Positions 46,638 to 55,126 are shown, numbered from the stretch's first letter. The stretch is 64,000 nucleotides of DNA from Rhizobiaceae bacterium (GCA_017644005.1 JAEPMJ010000001.1:310001-374000); one strand, 5' to 3'. Program-made: numbers and translations. Notes: generated by a model not told the origin, from the letters alone.

Positions 46638-46680
46638 TTGACTTTGTCTAATCCGGCCGCCTATATGTAATTTAATTACA
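46638..46680 (+). promoter_or_regulatory. Sigma-70-like promoter overlapped by a HexR-like palindrome
   Basis: TTGACT (46638-46643) and TATATG (46662-46667) are spaced 18 bases, a good housekeeping promoter. TGTAATTTAATTACA at 46666-46680 is a perfect inverted repeat (six-base arms, three-base centre) at the start of transcription. It has the form of operators of HexR-type RpiR regulators (TGTAAT/ATTACA). Two RpiR-family proteins are encoded at 53066 and 59617. The remainder of the 46445-46740 gap shows nothing else. Confidence 0.6.
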
Positions 46681-46740
46681 GATATAGACTCCATCCTCCT
46701 TAGCTGACGCATCGAGACAGAGGCCGGCACATTGGGAAAT

Positions 46741-48210
46741 ATGCGCGCGTATTGCGCTTCCATTGCGAGTGAAACCAATTCCTTTTCACCGCTCAGAACC
46801 GACTTTACCGACTTTGCCCAAAGCTTCTACGCCCCTCCCGGCGCACATCCCGACACCCCCACGCTGTGCAGCGCGGTTTTTCCTGCGCTGCGCGCCCGCG
46901 CCGCCAGCGGCGAGATTGAACTCATAGAGGGCACTGCCACATGGGCGGAACCCGGCGGGATAATCAACCAGGAAACCTGGACAAGATTGCGGGATGAAGT
47001 CCTGCACCAGATCAAAGAGGCATTGCCACTCGATATCGTGGTCCTTGGTCTTCACGGCGCAATGATCGCCGACAGTTGTGTCGACTGCGAAGGCGAGCTG
47101 ATCGCGGAAGTGCGATCCATCGTCGGACCAGACACCATAATCGGCGTCACCTTCGACCCGCACAGCCATTTGAGCGAACGGCGGGTTAGGAATGCCGATG
47201 TGATCGTCGCTTTCAAGGAATTTCCACATATCGACTTCGTCGAAACGGGCGAAGCCTGTGTAGATCTTACCATCCGAACGGCTAAAGGTGAGATCGAACC
47301 CGAAATCTCGGTCTGGGATGCGCGTATGATCGACATCTTCATGACCAGCCGCGAACCTATGCGCGGCTTCGTCGACCGTCTCCATGCCATGGAAGAACGC
47401 GGTGAAGTTCTGTCGGCCTCCGTGATCCACGGATTCATGGCGGGGGACTCGCCGGATCTCGGCACAAAGGTCCTGGTCATCACCAATGGCGAAAAAGCCA
47501 GAGGCGACAAGATCGCACGCGATCTCGGTCAGGAGCTCTTCAGCTTCCGGGGTCAAGCGCTACCGGAGTTGCTTTCTCTGAAGGAAGGGCTCGATCGCGC
47601 AGCGGCTTCGACCGGCACCCCGGTTGTAATCGCAGATGTATGGGACAACCCGGGCGGTGGTGTCGCGGGTGATTCGACAATTATGCTCCGCGAAGTCCTG
47701 CGCCGCGATATGTCGGGCGTCGCCGTCGGCACCATTTGGGACCCGATGGCGGTGCGGCTTTGTTTTGCTGCCGGTGAAGGGGCGGTGTTTGACCTGCGCT
47801 TCGGGGGAAAGACCTCGGCACATGCCGGCGATCCAATTGACGCCAAGGTGAGCGTCACCAAGCTTCGGCGGAACGCTGTGCAGGCTTTCGGCGCGTCCGT
47901 GGTTCCCATGGGCGATTGCGCAGCCATCCGTGTCGGCGGGGTCGATGTTGTACTTAACACAAATCGTTCACAGGCATTCTCGCCCGATGTGTTCAACAAC
48001 CTCGGGATCGACGCGTCCGACAGAAAGATCCTGATCGTAAAATCCACCAATCATTTCCAGGGCGCCTTCGCCCCGATCGCGGCAGACATTCTCTATGTCG
48101 CAGTAGACGGCCCATATCCAAGTGATCCCACACGAACGCCCTATCGCCGACTGACGAGACCGGTGTGGCCGATCTTCGACAACCCACATGCAGCTGGATC
48201 TGCCGAATGA
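46741..48210 (+). CDS. M81 (MlrC, microcystinase C) family protein
   Basis: The 489-residue protein belongs to the MlrC/M81 family: IASETNSFSP at the start, VVLGLHGAMIADSCVDCEGE (about residue 103), VTFDPHSHLSE (about 138) and FKEFPHIDFVETGE (about 157) in the N-terminal metal domain, and VIADVWDNPGGGVAGDSTIM (about 300) in the C-terminal domain. The His and Asp residues in the HG, DPH and PHID blocks are candidate zinc ligands. The best-known member ends microcystin breakdown, but most members sit in amino acid and amide catabolic clusters. ATG 46741 or TTG 46732 may start it. It overlaps the next gene by four bases. Confidence 0.87.
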   Translation: MRAYCASIASETNSFSPLRTDFTDFAQSFYAPPGAHPDTPTLCSAVFPALRARAASGEIELIEGTATWAEPGGIINQETWTRLRDEVLHQIKEALPLDIVVLGLHGAMIADSCVDCEGELIAEVRSIVGPDTIIGVTFDPHSHLSERRVRNADVIVAFKEFPHIDFVETGEACVDLTIRTAKGEIEPEISVWDARMIDIFMTSREPMRGFVDRLHAMEERGEVLSASVIHGFMAGDSPDLGTKVLVITNGEKARGDKIARDLGQELFSFRGQALPELLSLKEGLDRAAASTGTPVVIADVWDNPGGGVAGDSTIMLREVLRRDMSGVAVGTIWDPMAVRLCFAAGEGAVFDLRFGGKTSAHAGDPIDAKVSVTKLRRNAVQAFGASVVPMGDCAAIRVGGVDVVLNTNRSQAFSPDVFNNLGIDASDRKILIVKSTNHFQGAFAPIAADILYVAVDGPYPSDPTRTPYRRLTRPVWPIFDNPHAAGSAE

Positions 48211-49265
48211 CAGCTGACGCTATAGAGACACCCGCCGTCCTGATCGACCTGGACCGTGCGGAAGCGAATATTCGCGCCTATCAGCGCTATTGCGACGACC
48301 ATGGGTTGAAGCTGCGCCCCCACATCAAGACACACAAGCTACCCCGACTTGCTGAATACCAGCTGGCTCAGGGCGCCGTCGGCATTACCTGCCAGAAGCT
48401 GAGCGAAGCGGAAGCCATGGTAGATGCCGGTCGGATGCAGGACGTATTTATCAGCTACAACATCCTGGGCTCGGCGAAGATCAACAGGTTGAGACGACTG
48501 GCAGAGCGCATCAAGGTCTCTGTCGTCGCCGACAGCGCATGTGTGGTGAATGGCCTGAGCGATGGCTTTGCAAATAGAGAGCTGCCGCTACCGGTATTTG
48601 TGGAATGCAATACCGGCGCCGATCGCTGCGGTGTCCCGACACCCCAGGCGGCGGCCATCCTTGCACACCAAATCTCCGTGCTTCCCGGCCTCTCCTTCGC
48701 CGGCCTTATGACCTACCCGCCTGCCAGGCAGGCAACCAAGGTGGCAGCCTGGCTGCAACAGGCGCGTGACATGATCCGCTCAGGCGGGCTGGACGTGCCG
48801 GTCATCTCGTCCGGCGGATCGCCGGACATGTGGCAGGCTCATGAAATGCCGCTCGCAACCGAATATCGGGTCGGCACATATGTCTACAATGACCGCTCGC
48901 TTGTTGAACGCGGGGTTTGCCGCTGGCAGGACTGCGCATTGACGGTTCTGACGACGGTTGTTTCGGTTTCCAATCGTCATGCCATCATAGATGCGGGATC
49001 GAAATCACTCACATCGGACGTGCTCGGCCTTGAAGGCTACGGTATCGTGCCGGATCATCCCAACCTGTTCATCGATCAATTGAGCGAGGAGCACGGGCGC
49101 ATCGTTTCCCGTCACGGCCCCATTGATCTGGCGGTCGGCGACCGGCTGAGGATCGTGCCAAATCACGCCTGTGTTGTGTCGAACCTGTTCGACAATGTGA
49201 CATTGTCGAGGGGCAACCGGCTTATTGGTGGGGCCAGCGTCGTCGCGCGAGGCAAGGTATGGTGA
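48207..49265 (+). CDS. D-threonine aldolase / D-serine dehydratase-like PLP enzyme
   Basis: The 352-residue protein is a fold-type III PLP enzyme (alanine racemase N-terminal domain plus DSD1-type C-terminal domain). IDLDRAEANIRAY (about residue 12) and LRPHIKTHKLPRLAE (about 32, PLP lysine) mark the barrel, and PNHACVVSNLFD (about 316) holds the His-x-Cys metal pair. Members cleave D-threonine-type 3-hydroxy amino acids or deaminate D-serine. It overlaps the M81 gene (ATGA) and the dgoK gene, so it shares one message with them. RidA downstream would handle an enamine product of a dehydratase. Confidence 0.87.
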   Translation: MTADAIETPAVLIDLDRAEANIRAYQRYCDDHGLKLRPHIKTHKLPRLAEYQLAQGAVGITCQKLSEAEAMVDAGRMQDVFISYNILGSAKINRLRRLAERIKVSVVADSACVVNGLSDGFANRELPLPVFVECNTGADRCGVPTPQAAAILAHQISVLPGLSFAGLMTYPPARQATKVAAWLQQARDMIRSGGLDVPVISSGGSPDMWQAHEMPLATEYRVGTYVYNDRSLVERGVCRWQDCALTVLTTVVSVSNRHAIIDAGSKSLTSDVLGLEGYGIVPDHPNLFIDQLSEEHGRIVSRHGPIDLAVGDRLRIVPNHACVVSNLFDNVTLSRGNRLIGGASVVARGKVW

Positions 49266-50143
49266 CTCCGCTTGGCGTCGGCATTGACTGGGGTTCGAGC
49301 AACATCCGCGCCTGGCTCTTGCGAAAAGATGGCGAGGCTATTGCGCGCAACCACATTTCGATAGGGCTCCGGGAAGCCCGAACCCGCGGCTTCCGACAGG
49401 TCCTTCACGAGCTCCTGAAGCCCATGCCTGGTGCCGAAGAGCTGCCGATCATCGCCTGCGGCATGGTCGGCGCACGCGATGGATGGAGTGAAGTTCCATA
49501 CGTTTCCTGTCCAGCAAGTTCTCTGACGATCATGGGCGCAGCGCAGCCGGTGCCGGACGGCAGATTGAAAATACTGCCGGGCGTGGTGCAGACGCACCCG
49601 TCTGCAGACGTGATGCGCGGTGAGGAAACTCAGCTGATTGGCATTCTGGCGGAACAGCAGAGCGTGACCGTCTGCCTGCCCGGAACCCATAGCAAATGGG
49701 CCTATGCAGAAGGTGGCCACCTGACTGGTTTTCGCACCTACGTAACGGGCGATCTGTTTGCCGCAGCTCGTGCGAGTTCGATTTTCGCGGCATTCGCCCA
49801 GGAAGCGCCGTTCGATGCTTCTAGCTTCCGGAAAGGCATCGATCATGCTTGCGCGACACCACTTGCACGCGCCTTGTTCCAAACACGCGCCCGGGTTGCC
49901 ACCGGCGGCATGCGGCCCGATCAGGCGTACTGGTTCCTCTCCGGTCTCCTGATCGGTGCAGAGCTCCTTTGCGAAATCAAAGAACATCCCGGATCACGGG
50001 TCGTTCTGCTTGCCGACGGGGCATTGCGCGACCTTTACGAGTTTGCGTTCGACGCACTCGGACGGACGGTGGTCTGCAGATCTTCCGAGGCGGCGACCCG
50101 CGCCGGGCTTGCTCTTGCGTTACGGTATTGGTCGGGAGACTGA
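49259..50143 (+). CDS. dgoK: 2-Dehydro-3-deoxygalactonokinase
   Basis: DgoK phosphorylates 2-dehydro-3-deoxygalactonate in the DeLey-Doudoroff galactose pathway. The 294-residue protein has VGIDWGSSNIRAWLL (about residue 7, phosphate 1), IIACGMVGARDGWSEVPYVS (about 63), GEETQLIGIL (about 121), LPGTHSKWAYAE (about 138, substrate loop) and a C-terminal LADGALRDLYEF. It overlaps the D-threonine-aldolase-like gene by seven bases. Its usual partner aldolase gene follows but is broken, so this kinase may be redundant or use another aldolase in the genome. Confidence 0.92.
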   Translation: MVTPLGVGIDWGSSNIRAWLLRKDGEAIARNHISIGLREARTRGFRQVLHELLKPMPGAEELPIIACGMVGARDGWSEVPYVSCPASSLTIMGAAQPVPDGRLKILPGVVQTHPSADVMRGEETQLIGILAEQQSVTVCLPGTHSKWAYAEGGHLTGFRTYVTGDLFAAARASSIFAAFAQEAPFDASSFRKGIDHACATPLARALFQTRARVATGGMRPDQAYWFLSGLLIGAELLCEIKEHPGSRVVLLADGALRDLYEFAFDALGRTVVCRSSEAATRAGLALALRYWSGD

Positions 50144-50147
50144 CGGT

Positions 50148-50537
50148 ATGCTGTATCCGTCTGAGTACTTCCATGACGCACCGTTCCTGGCCATTCTGCG
50201 CGGCGCCCGAGAAAATTTTCCCGACCGCGGAGGTGCTGGTCGATGCCGGAATCCGCGCAATAGAAGCGCCTTTGAATTCACTGCGGCCCTTCGAGTCCAT
50301 AGCACGCTCGGCGAAAGGCCACGGCCACGGCGTTCTGATTGGTGCAGGCACGGTGCTTTCGGCCGCGGATGTCATGAGGGTCCACGACGCCGGCGGACGC
50401 CTTGTCATTTCTCCCAAATGCGACCCCGGCGTCTGGCCCCTGGGAGCTCGCTTTACAAACCCGGGACAACCCCGGCTGCCGCAGCAAAGACGGCAGGCCA
50501 GCTGTTCGCCGCTTTGCGCAGCCAAATAGCCACATGA
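50148..50537 (+). pseudogene. dgoA: Broken 2-dehydro-3-deoxy-6-phosphogalactonate aldolase (dgoA remnant)
   Basis: Family similarity starts in frame at ATG 50148 with FLAILRGA, shifts to the +1 frame near 50205-50215 in a GAAAATTTTCCC run (EVLVDAGIRAIEAPLNS, then GVLIGAGTVLSAADVM and ISPKCDPGV), then jumps at about 50427-50440 back to the first frame with LGSSLYKPGTTPAAAAKTA, the C-terminal end of the family. About 75 internal codons, including the catalytic lysine region LKLFPAE and the late GGI phosphate loop, are missing. It is 130 codons against about 205 in intact members. One frameshift plus one internal deletion make it non-functional. Confidence 0.85.
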
Positions 50538-50567
50538 AATCCATGCACAGGAAACAAGGAGCTGGAA

Positions 50568-50957
50568 ATGACTATCGAACGGATAGGCCTCGAGCGGACG
50601 GGGGCAGGTGGCCAATCGCTGCCATTCTCACCTGCCGTGAGAGCGGGTGACTTCGTATTTGTATCCGGCCAGGTGGCGATGAATGATCAGGGCGAAATCG
50701 AGCCGGGCGGCATCGAGGCGCAGACGCGCCGAACGATGGACAACATCGTCAAGGTGCTCAAACTGGCCGACTGTACACTTTCGGACGTTGCCAAAGTATC
50801 CGTGTGGCTCGACGATACCCGCGATTTCTGGACGTTCAACAGGATATATGCCGGCTATTTTCCTGACGGCGCTCCCGCTCGTTCCACAGTCCAGGCAAAA
50901 CTCATGGTGGACGCCAAGATCGAGATCGACGTGGTGGCTTACAAGCCAGTCTCGTGA
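50568..50957 (+). CDS. RidA family protein
   Basis: The 129-residue protein has FVSGQVAMNDQGEIEPGGIE (about residue 31), KVLKLADCTLSDVAKVSVWL (about 63), and APARSTVQAKLM (about 104), with the substrate-binding arginine, all RidA hallmarks. It probably hydrolyses enamine or imine intermediates, in keeping with the D-threonine-aldolase/D-serine-dehydratase-like PLP enzyme in the same operon. It resembles in kind, but is not a copy of, the RidA at 21083. AACAAGGAG precedes the ATG. Confidence 0.9.
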   Translation: MTIERIGLERTGAGGQSLPFSPAVRAGDFVFVSGQVAMNDQGEIEPGGIEAQTRRTMDNIVKVLKLADCTLSDVAKVSVWLDDTRDFWTFNRIYAGYFPDGAPARSTVQAKLMVDAKIEIDVVAYKPVS

Positions 50958-50989
50958 CCGGATGCGCCAGCCGGACGAGGAGATATGAG

Positions 50990-51472
50990 ATGGAGCGATC
51001 AGTCGACGCCAACCCGTTCTCGGGCATCAACGAAGACCATGCCGCGTTGTGGAATGTACTGGTGCATGACGACATCGAGGCCTTCATCGCCTGTGACTGG
51101 GAGCGCCATGCCGCGGACATTCTGCCCTCCGCATTTTTCGGCATTCACGCCAACGGAGCGCGCAATCCCGAAGCCTGGTCGCCGGCATTCAGCACGTTGG
51201 ATCAGTACAAGGGCAACTGGCTCGGTTTTGCGACAAGAAGTGCGGCACGCGCCGATCGTGAAACGCTGAGACAGGCCCACTTCGCGGCTTCGAGCCTACG
51301 CAGGATTGAGATCAATGGCGATCTGGCCCTGTGCCTGAAGCACTTTGATGGCGAAGTCAGATACGCCAATGGCGAGACCGAACGGCTCGACTGGGAGACC
51401 GCCTACATGTGCAGGAAGCTCTCCGACAAGTGGTACATCGCGGCATTTGTCGGGTTCCTGCCGGCGAGCTAG
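50990..51472 (+). CDS. NTF2/SnoaL-like domain protein
   Basis: The 160-residue protein has the composition and length of a SnoaL/NTF2-like cone-shaped domain: an N-terminal helix ALWNVLVHDDIEAFIACDWE, a middle region with SAFFGIHANG, and C-terminal strands ALCLKHFDGEVRY, WETAYMCRKLSDKWYIAAFV. It may be an isomerase-like enzyme or a ligand-binding protein. GAGGAG lies ahead of ATG 50990. It ends the plus-strand operon begun at 46741 and is convergent with the aldehyde dehydrogenase. Function is not assignable. Confidence 0.7.
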   Translation: MERSVDANPFSGINEDHAALWNVLVHDDIEAFIACDWERHAADILPSAFFGIHANGARNPEAWSPAFSTLDQYKGNWLGFATRSAARADRETLRQAHFAASSLRRIEINGDLALCLKHFDGEVRYANGETERLDWETAYMCRKLSDKWYIAAFVGFLPAS

Positions 51473-51496
51473 TTCGCGGCATGTCGGAGCGTCTCC

Positions 51497-52951
51497 TCAA
51501 CCGAGATCGTAGCTGATCGTCTTTATTTCGGTGACAGCGTGCAGTGTGTGCCTGCCGCCAAGCCGGCCAAGCCCGCTCTGTTTGCCGGGCGCACCGCCGA
51601 ACGGGATATGTAGCTCCCAATAGTGACTGGGCCCGTTAATATTCACCAGACCGGCCCCGACGCGTTCGGCAAACCTGAAGGCCTTGGCCAGATCGCGCGA
51701 AAAGACACCCGCAGCCAATCCGTGACCGGCGGCATTTGCAACGCGCAGAATCTCCTCCTCGTCCCTGCAGACGATAATCGGGGCAACCGGCCCGAACGTT
51801 TCGGCGCGGTTGAGGTCAGCATCCTCTCCAAGATCCGCCATCACCGTTGGAGCATAATAGAGATCGGAACCCAGTTCCGGCTTCCTGCATCCTCCCGCGA
51901 GCAAGGTCCCTCCCCGCGCCAGACCGTCAGCCACGTGCGCTTCCACCTTTTCGATTACAGCATGGTTGTTGAGCGGACCGACCGTCGTGGCGGGCTGGAG
52001 CGGATCGCCGAGGACCAGTTCCTGAGCGGCTGCGGTAATTCGCTGGGCAAGTTCATCATAAGTCGTGCGTGTGCAGAGGACCCGCCCGGTAGCTGCACAG
52101 ACCTGACCGGCATTAATGAAGGCGCCATCGGCGGCTGCGCGCGCGGCGCGTTCGATATCCGCATCGTCGAGGACGATCACCGGGCCGTTGCCGCCCAGTT
52201 CCAGCAGCATGGGTTTGCCGGCCCCGCGCTGGGCAATTTTCGCTCCCGTCACCGGGCTGCCGGTGAAGCCGATACCGTGCGTATCGGGATTGACGACGAG
52301 TTCGTCGCCCACCACCGCACCTGGGCCGTGCACGAGATTGACAGCGCCATCCGGGACTCCCGCATCCGCAATGCACTGCATCAGCGCAGAGGCACAGAGA
52401 GATGTGGTGGGTGCTGGCGCCCACACAACCGCATTGCCGGCTGCCAGGCATGGCGCCAGATATTCAACCGGAATATTGATCGGGAAGTTCCACGGCGTCA
52501 CCACCGCGTAGATGCCGCGCGGGACACGAAAGCTGATCACCCGCTTGCCGGGTGTTTCCGCGGGAATGAAGTCGCCATTCATGAACTTGAACAGCTCGGC
52601 TGCCTCCCGAAAACCCGTCGCGGCAGCTTCTATCTCGCCATAAGCTTCGCTCTTCAGCGGTTTTCCCTGTTCGAGCGCGAGGATGTAAGCGAGATAGTCC
52701 TTTTGTGTTTCGATACTGTCTGCAACCCGGTGACAAAGGTCCGCGCGTTGCCACCGTGTCATCTGCGAAAGCGCTTCGTGACCCGACTTCGCAGCTTCGA
52801 TCGCCAAGGCGGCATCCTGCCTTTCGCCCTCCGCGACCTCGCCAATCGTATCGCCTGTTCCGGGAGATTTGGCCGGGCGATACCGCCCCGCCACCGGATC
52901 GCGCCAGGCTCCGCCGATGAAATGCTGCCGATGTTGATTTGGAACTTGCAT
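51497..52951 (-). CDS. NAD(P)-dependent aldehyde dehydrogenase
   Basis: The 484-residue protein has VTPWNFPINIP (about residue 140), FTGSPVTGAKIAQ (about 215), LELGGNGPVIVLDDAD (about 237, general-base Glu) and NAGQVCAATGRV (about 266, catalytic Cys), then ETFGPVAPI (about 370). It oxidises an aldehyde to the acid; a semialdehyde or sugar-derived aldehyde is likely from the setting with a sugar ABC transporter, RpiR regulator and SDR. ATG 52951 is taken because homology begins near it and GGGGAA precedes it; an ATG at 52978 is also in frame. Confidence 0.92.
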   Translation of the reverse strand: MQVPNQHRQHFIGGAWRDPVAGRYRPAKSPGTGDTIGEVAEGERQDAALAIEAAKSGHEALSQMTRWQRADLCHRVADSIETQKDYLAYILALEQGKPLKSEAYGEIEAAATGFREAAELFKFMNGDFIPAETPGKRVISFRVPRGIYAVVTPWNFPINIPVEYLAPCLAAGNAVVWAPAPTTSLCASALMQCIADAGVPDGAVNLVHGPGAVVGDELVVNPDTHGIGFTGSPVTGAKIAQRGAGKPMLLELGGNGPVIVLDDADIERAARAAADGAFINAGQVCAATGRVLCTRTTYDELAQRITAAAQELVLGDPLQPATTVGPLNNHAVIEKVEAHVADGLARGGTLLAGGCRKPELGSDLYYAPTVMADLGEDADLNRAETFGPVAPIIVCRDEEEILRVANAAGHGLAAGVFSRDLAKAFRFAERVGAGLVNINGPSHYWELHIPFGGAPGKQSGLGRLGGRHTLHAVTEIKTISYDLG

Positions 52952-53065
52952 GTCGATTCCCCGGGTTGATGGTTTCAAGAATCCACGTGCGTACCTCGCG
53001 CGGACAGCACGGGGCGCCCGTCGCCATCTTCGCGAACGGTCAGCACATTTCAGTGGTGTTTCGGT

Positions 53066-53947
53066 TCAGTCGCCGAGTGGTACCGACGCGTCGTAAGAGT
53101 CGGAAATTGTCAGCGTCTGCTTTATGCGTCTCAGGTTCTCAAGCACTTCGGGGCCGAGCATCTGCGCCGTACGGTATGCCAGGCAATCGACCAGAACCAT
53201 CAGCGCAAAGCGCGATGAGTTGGGTTTGTAGACATGACCGTCCTCGATATAGCGATAGGGAATAATGTGGTTTGCGATGCGGGCGAGTTGCGTGTCGTTG
53301 GGCGCTATCGCAATGGTGCGTGCGCCGTATTGCCGGGCGATCGACAATGCGTCGATGACCGACGCGGCGCCGCCGGAAAGGGAGAACCCGATCGAAACCG
53401 TATCCGGATCAGACAACGCCGCAGTCATGCGCTGCATTCGTCCCTCCACCTGGGTGACCACATTGAGTCCCAATCTAAAAAGCCGGAATTCCATTTCCTG
53501 AACGGTGGCAGACGAAATACCCCCGGAACCAAAAAGCTGGATGCGTTTGGCCCCCGCTATATAGCCGGCTACCTCGTCCACCAGCTCGGGCTCGACCTGC
53601 GACTGAAAGTCGTGAATGGCCTTGGCGGCATAGCTCGCAATGTACTGCAGCGCGTTGCCGTCTTCATTCGGTTCGGCATACTCCTTGCCGGCAAGATACG
53701 CGCCTCCGATGACCAACGCCTGGGCCAGTTCAAGCTTAAGCTCCTTGGTACCATTGAAGCCGAGACTTGCGGTCAGACGTGATACGGTTGGCTCGCTAAC
53801 CTGGGCCTTTCTGGCAAGATCCGATATCGAATTTCTCGCGGCCCAGGAGACGTCGTCCAGGATAACCGCAGCCAGACGTTGCTCCGCCTGGGTTCCTTCC
53901 GACGCCTTCTTCTTTAACAGCGCAATAATGTCGACTTGCTGGTTCAA
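53066..53947 (-). CDS. MurR/RpiR (HexR-like) family transcriptional regulator
   Basis: The 293-residue protein has an N-terminal helix-turn-helix of the RpiR type (ISDLARKAQVSEPTVSRLTA, about residue 40) and a C-terminal SIS domain that binds phosphosugars (IQLFGSGGISSATVQEMEFR, about 135; SIGFSLSGGAASVIDALSIA, about 182). It overlaps the ABC ATPase gene by four bases, so it regulates the sugar transporter. It is a paralogue of the RpiR protein at 59617: both are 293 residues and end in PLGD. Such proteins sense sugar phosphates such as 2-keto-3-deoxy-6-phosphogluconate. Confidence 0.93.
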   Translation of the reverse strand: MNQQVDIIALLKKKASEGTQAEQRLAAVILDDVSWAARNSISDLARKAQVSEPTVSRLTASLGFNGTKELKLELAQALVIGGAYLAGKEYAEPNEDGNALQYIASYAAKAIHDFQSQVEPELVDEVAGYIAGAKRIQLFGSGGISSATVQEMEFRLFRLGLNVVTQVEGRMQRMTAALSDPDTVSIGFSLSGGAASVIDALSIARQYGARTIAIAPNDTQLARIANHIIPYRYIEDGHVYKPNSSRFALMVLVDCLAYRTAQMLGPEVLENLRRIKQTLTISDSYDASVPLGD

Positions 53948-55011
53948 ATCCGTAGCCCGCTCTGGCGATCAAAGACATGTATCGCATCGGGTGCGGCGCT
54001 CAAACACAGCATGTCGCCCGGCGAAACCTCCGGCCGCCCCCTGAATGCGCAGCGTATCGGCCGATCCGCCACTTGGCCATAAACAAGCACTTCCGATCCG
54101 GTTGGTTCCACGACCTCCACATGCAGCCTGATCGGACCGTCCTCGCCAAACTGCAAATTGTCGGGTCGAATGCCGATCTCGACAGCGCAACCGGTTTTTT
54201 GCCCCGCAGGTTTGCGCACGGGTATTCTGCTGCCTTCGTGGAGTTCCACAAACGCCCCGTCTTCCGCGACGTGCAATAGCCCTTCAACGAAAGCCATCGA
54301 CGGCGATCCCAGAAACCCCGCTACAAAGCGGTTCACGGGCTCGTCATAGAGTTCAAGCGGCGTGCCGACCTGTTCTATGCGACCCTCGTTCATGATCACG
54401 ATCCGATCTGCGAGTGTCATCGCCTCGATCTGATCATGAGTAACATAAAGTACCGTTGCCTTGACGGCGCTGTGGAGCCGCTTGATCTCTGTTCTCATCT
54501 CGACACGCAAGTGCGCATCAAGGTTGGAAAGCGGCTCATCGAACAGGAAGACGTCAGGATCACGCACGATGGCACGGCCCATGGCTACGCGCTGGCGCTG
54601 TCCACCCGAGATCTCGCTCGGCTTGCGGTCGAGATAGGGTGTGAGGTTGAGAATTTCCGCAGCCCGTAAGACGCGTTTTTTGGTTTCTGCCCTATCCATG
54701 CCGCGTACCTCTGGCCCGAACGAGATGTTCTGCTCGACCGTGAGGTGCGGGAACAGGGCATAAGACTGGAACACCATCGAGATGTTGCGTTTTTGCGGCG
54801 GCAGGTCGTTGGCGCGCACGCCGCCAATCATCAGATTGCCGCCTGATATCGGTTCGAGACCGGCAATCATCCGCAAAAGCGTGGACTTGCCGCACCCGGA
54901 GGGACCGACGATGACAATGAACTCACCATCAACCACCGTCAGATCCAGTGAGGGGATGATGGTGGTCGCGTGGAATCTCTTGTTGATGTTATTGAGGGAT
55001 ATATCTGCCAC
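53944..55011 (-). CDS. Sugar ABC transporter ATP-binding protein (UgpC/MalK type)
   Basis: The 355-residue ATPase has Walker A GPSGCGKSTLL (about residue 36), MVFQSYALFPHLTV (about 80), signature ISGGQRQRVAMGRAI (about 134), Walker B VFLFDEPLSNLD and VTHDQIEAMTLAD, then the MalK-type LYDEPVNRFVAGFLGSPSMA and a C-terminal OB-fold. It energises the permeases at 56715 and 57587, which are encoded on the opposite strand. It is preceded by the binding-protein gene and a stem-loop. Confidence 0.94.
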   Translation of the reverse strand: MADISLNNINKRFHATTIIPSLDLTVVDGEFIVIVGPSGCGKSTLLRMIAGLEPISGGNLMIGGVRANDLPPQKRNISMVFQSYALFPHLTVEQNISFGPEVRGMDRAETKKRVLRAAEILNLTPYLDRKPSEISGGQRQRVAMGRAIVRDPDVFLFDEPLSNLDAHLRVEMRTEIKRLHSAVKATVLYVTHDQIEAMTLADRIVIMNEGRIEQVGTPLELYDEPVNRFVAGFLGSPSMAFVEGLLHVAEDGAFVELHEGSRIPVRKPAGQKTGCAVEIGIRPDNLQFGEDGPIRLHVEVVEPTGSEVLVYGQVADRPIRCAFRGRPEVSPGDMLCLSAAPDAIHVFDRQSGLRI

Positions 55012-55048
55012 GTGCGATCCAATGAACTGATGGTAGCGTTTGCGAGCC

Positions 55049-55075
55049 TACCATTGCGGCGATGCCGAAATGGTA
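55049..55075 (-). promoter_or_regulatory. Intercistronic stem-loop between binding-protein and ATPase genes
   Basis: TACCATT (55049-55055) pairs with AATGGTA (55069-55075) and the inner CGGC with GCCG around a GAT loop, giving a near-perfect hairpin in the 115-base gap after the binding-protein gene. No U-tract follows on the minus strand. Confidence 0.65.
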
Positions 55076-55126
55076 CTTTGCGTCAGGGCGGGTGTGCAAC
55101 TTGCGTCCCCGCCCCGTGCTGGTGGC

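Noticed and set aside
50148..50537. A 129-codon open frame that could be called a short intact aldolase gene.
   Set aside because: Only its first and last parts fit the family in this frame; the middle fits in another frame and about 75 codons are missing, so it is a remnant.
51623..52969. A 448-codon open frame antisense to the aldehyde dehydrogenase.
   Set aside because: It mirrors a conserved gene and contains no recognisable family motif.
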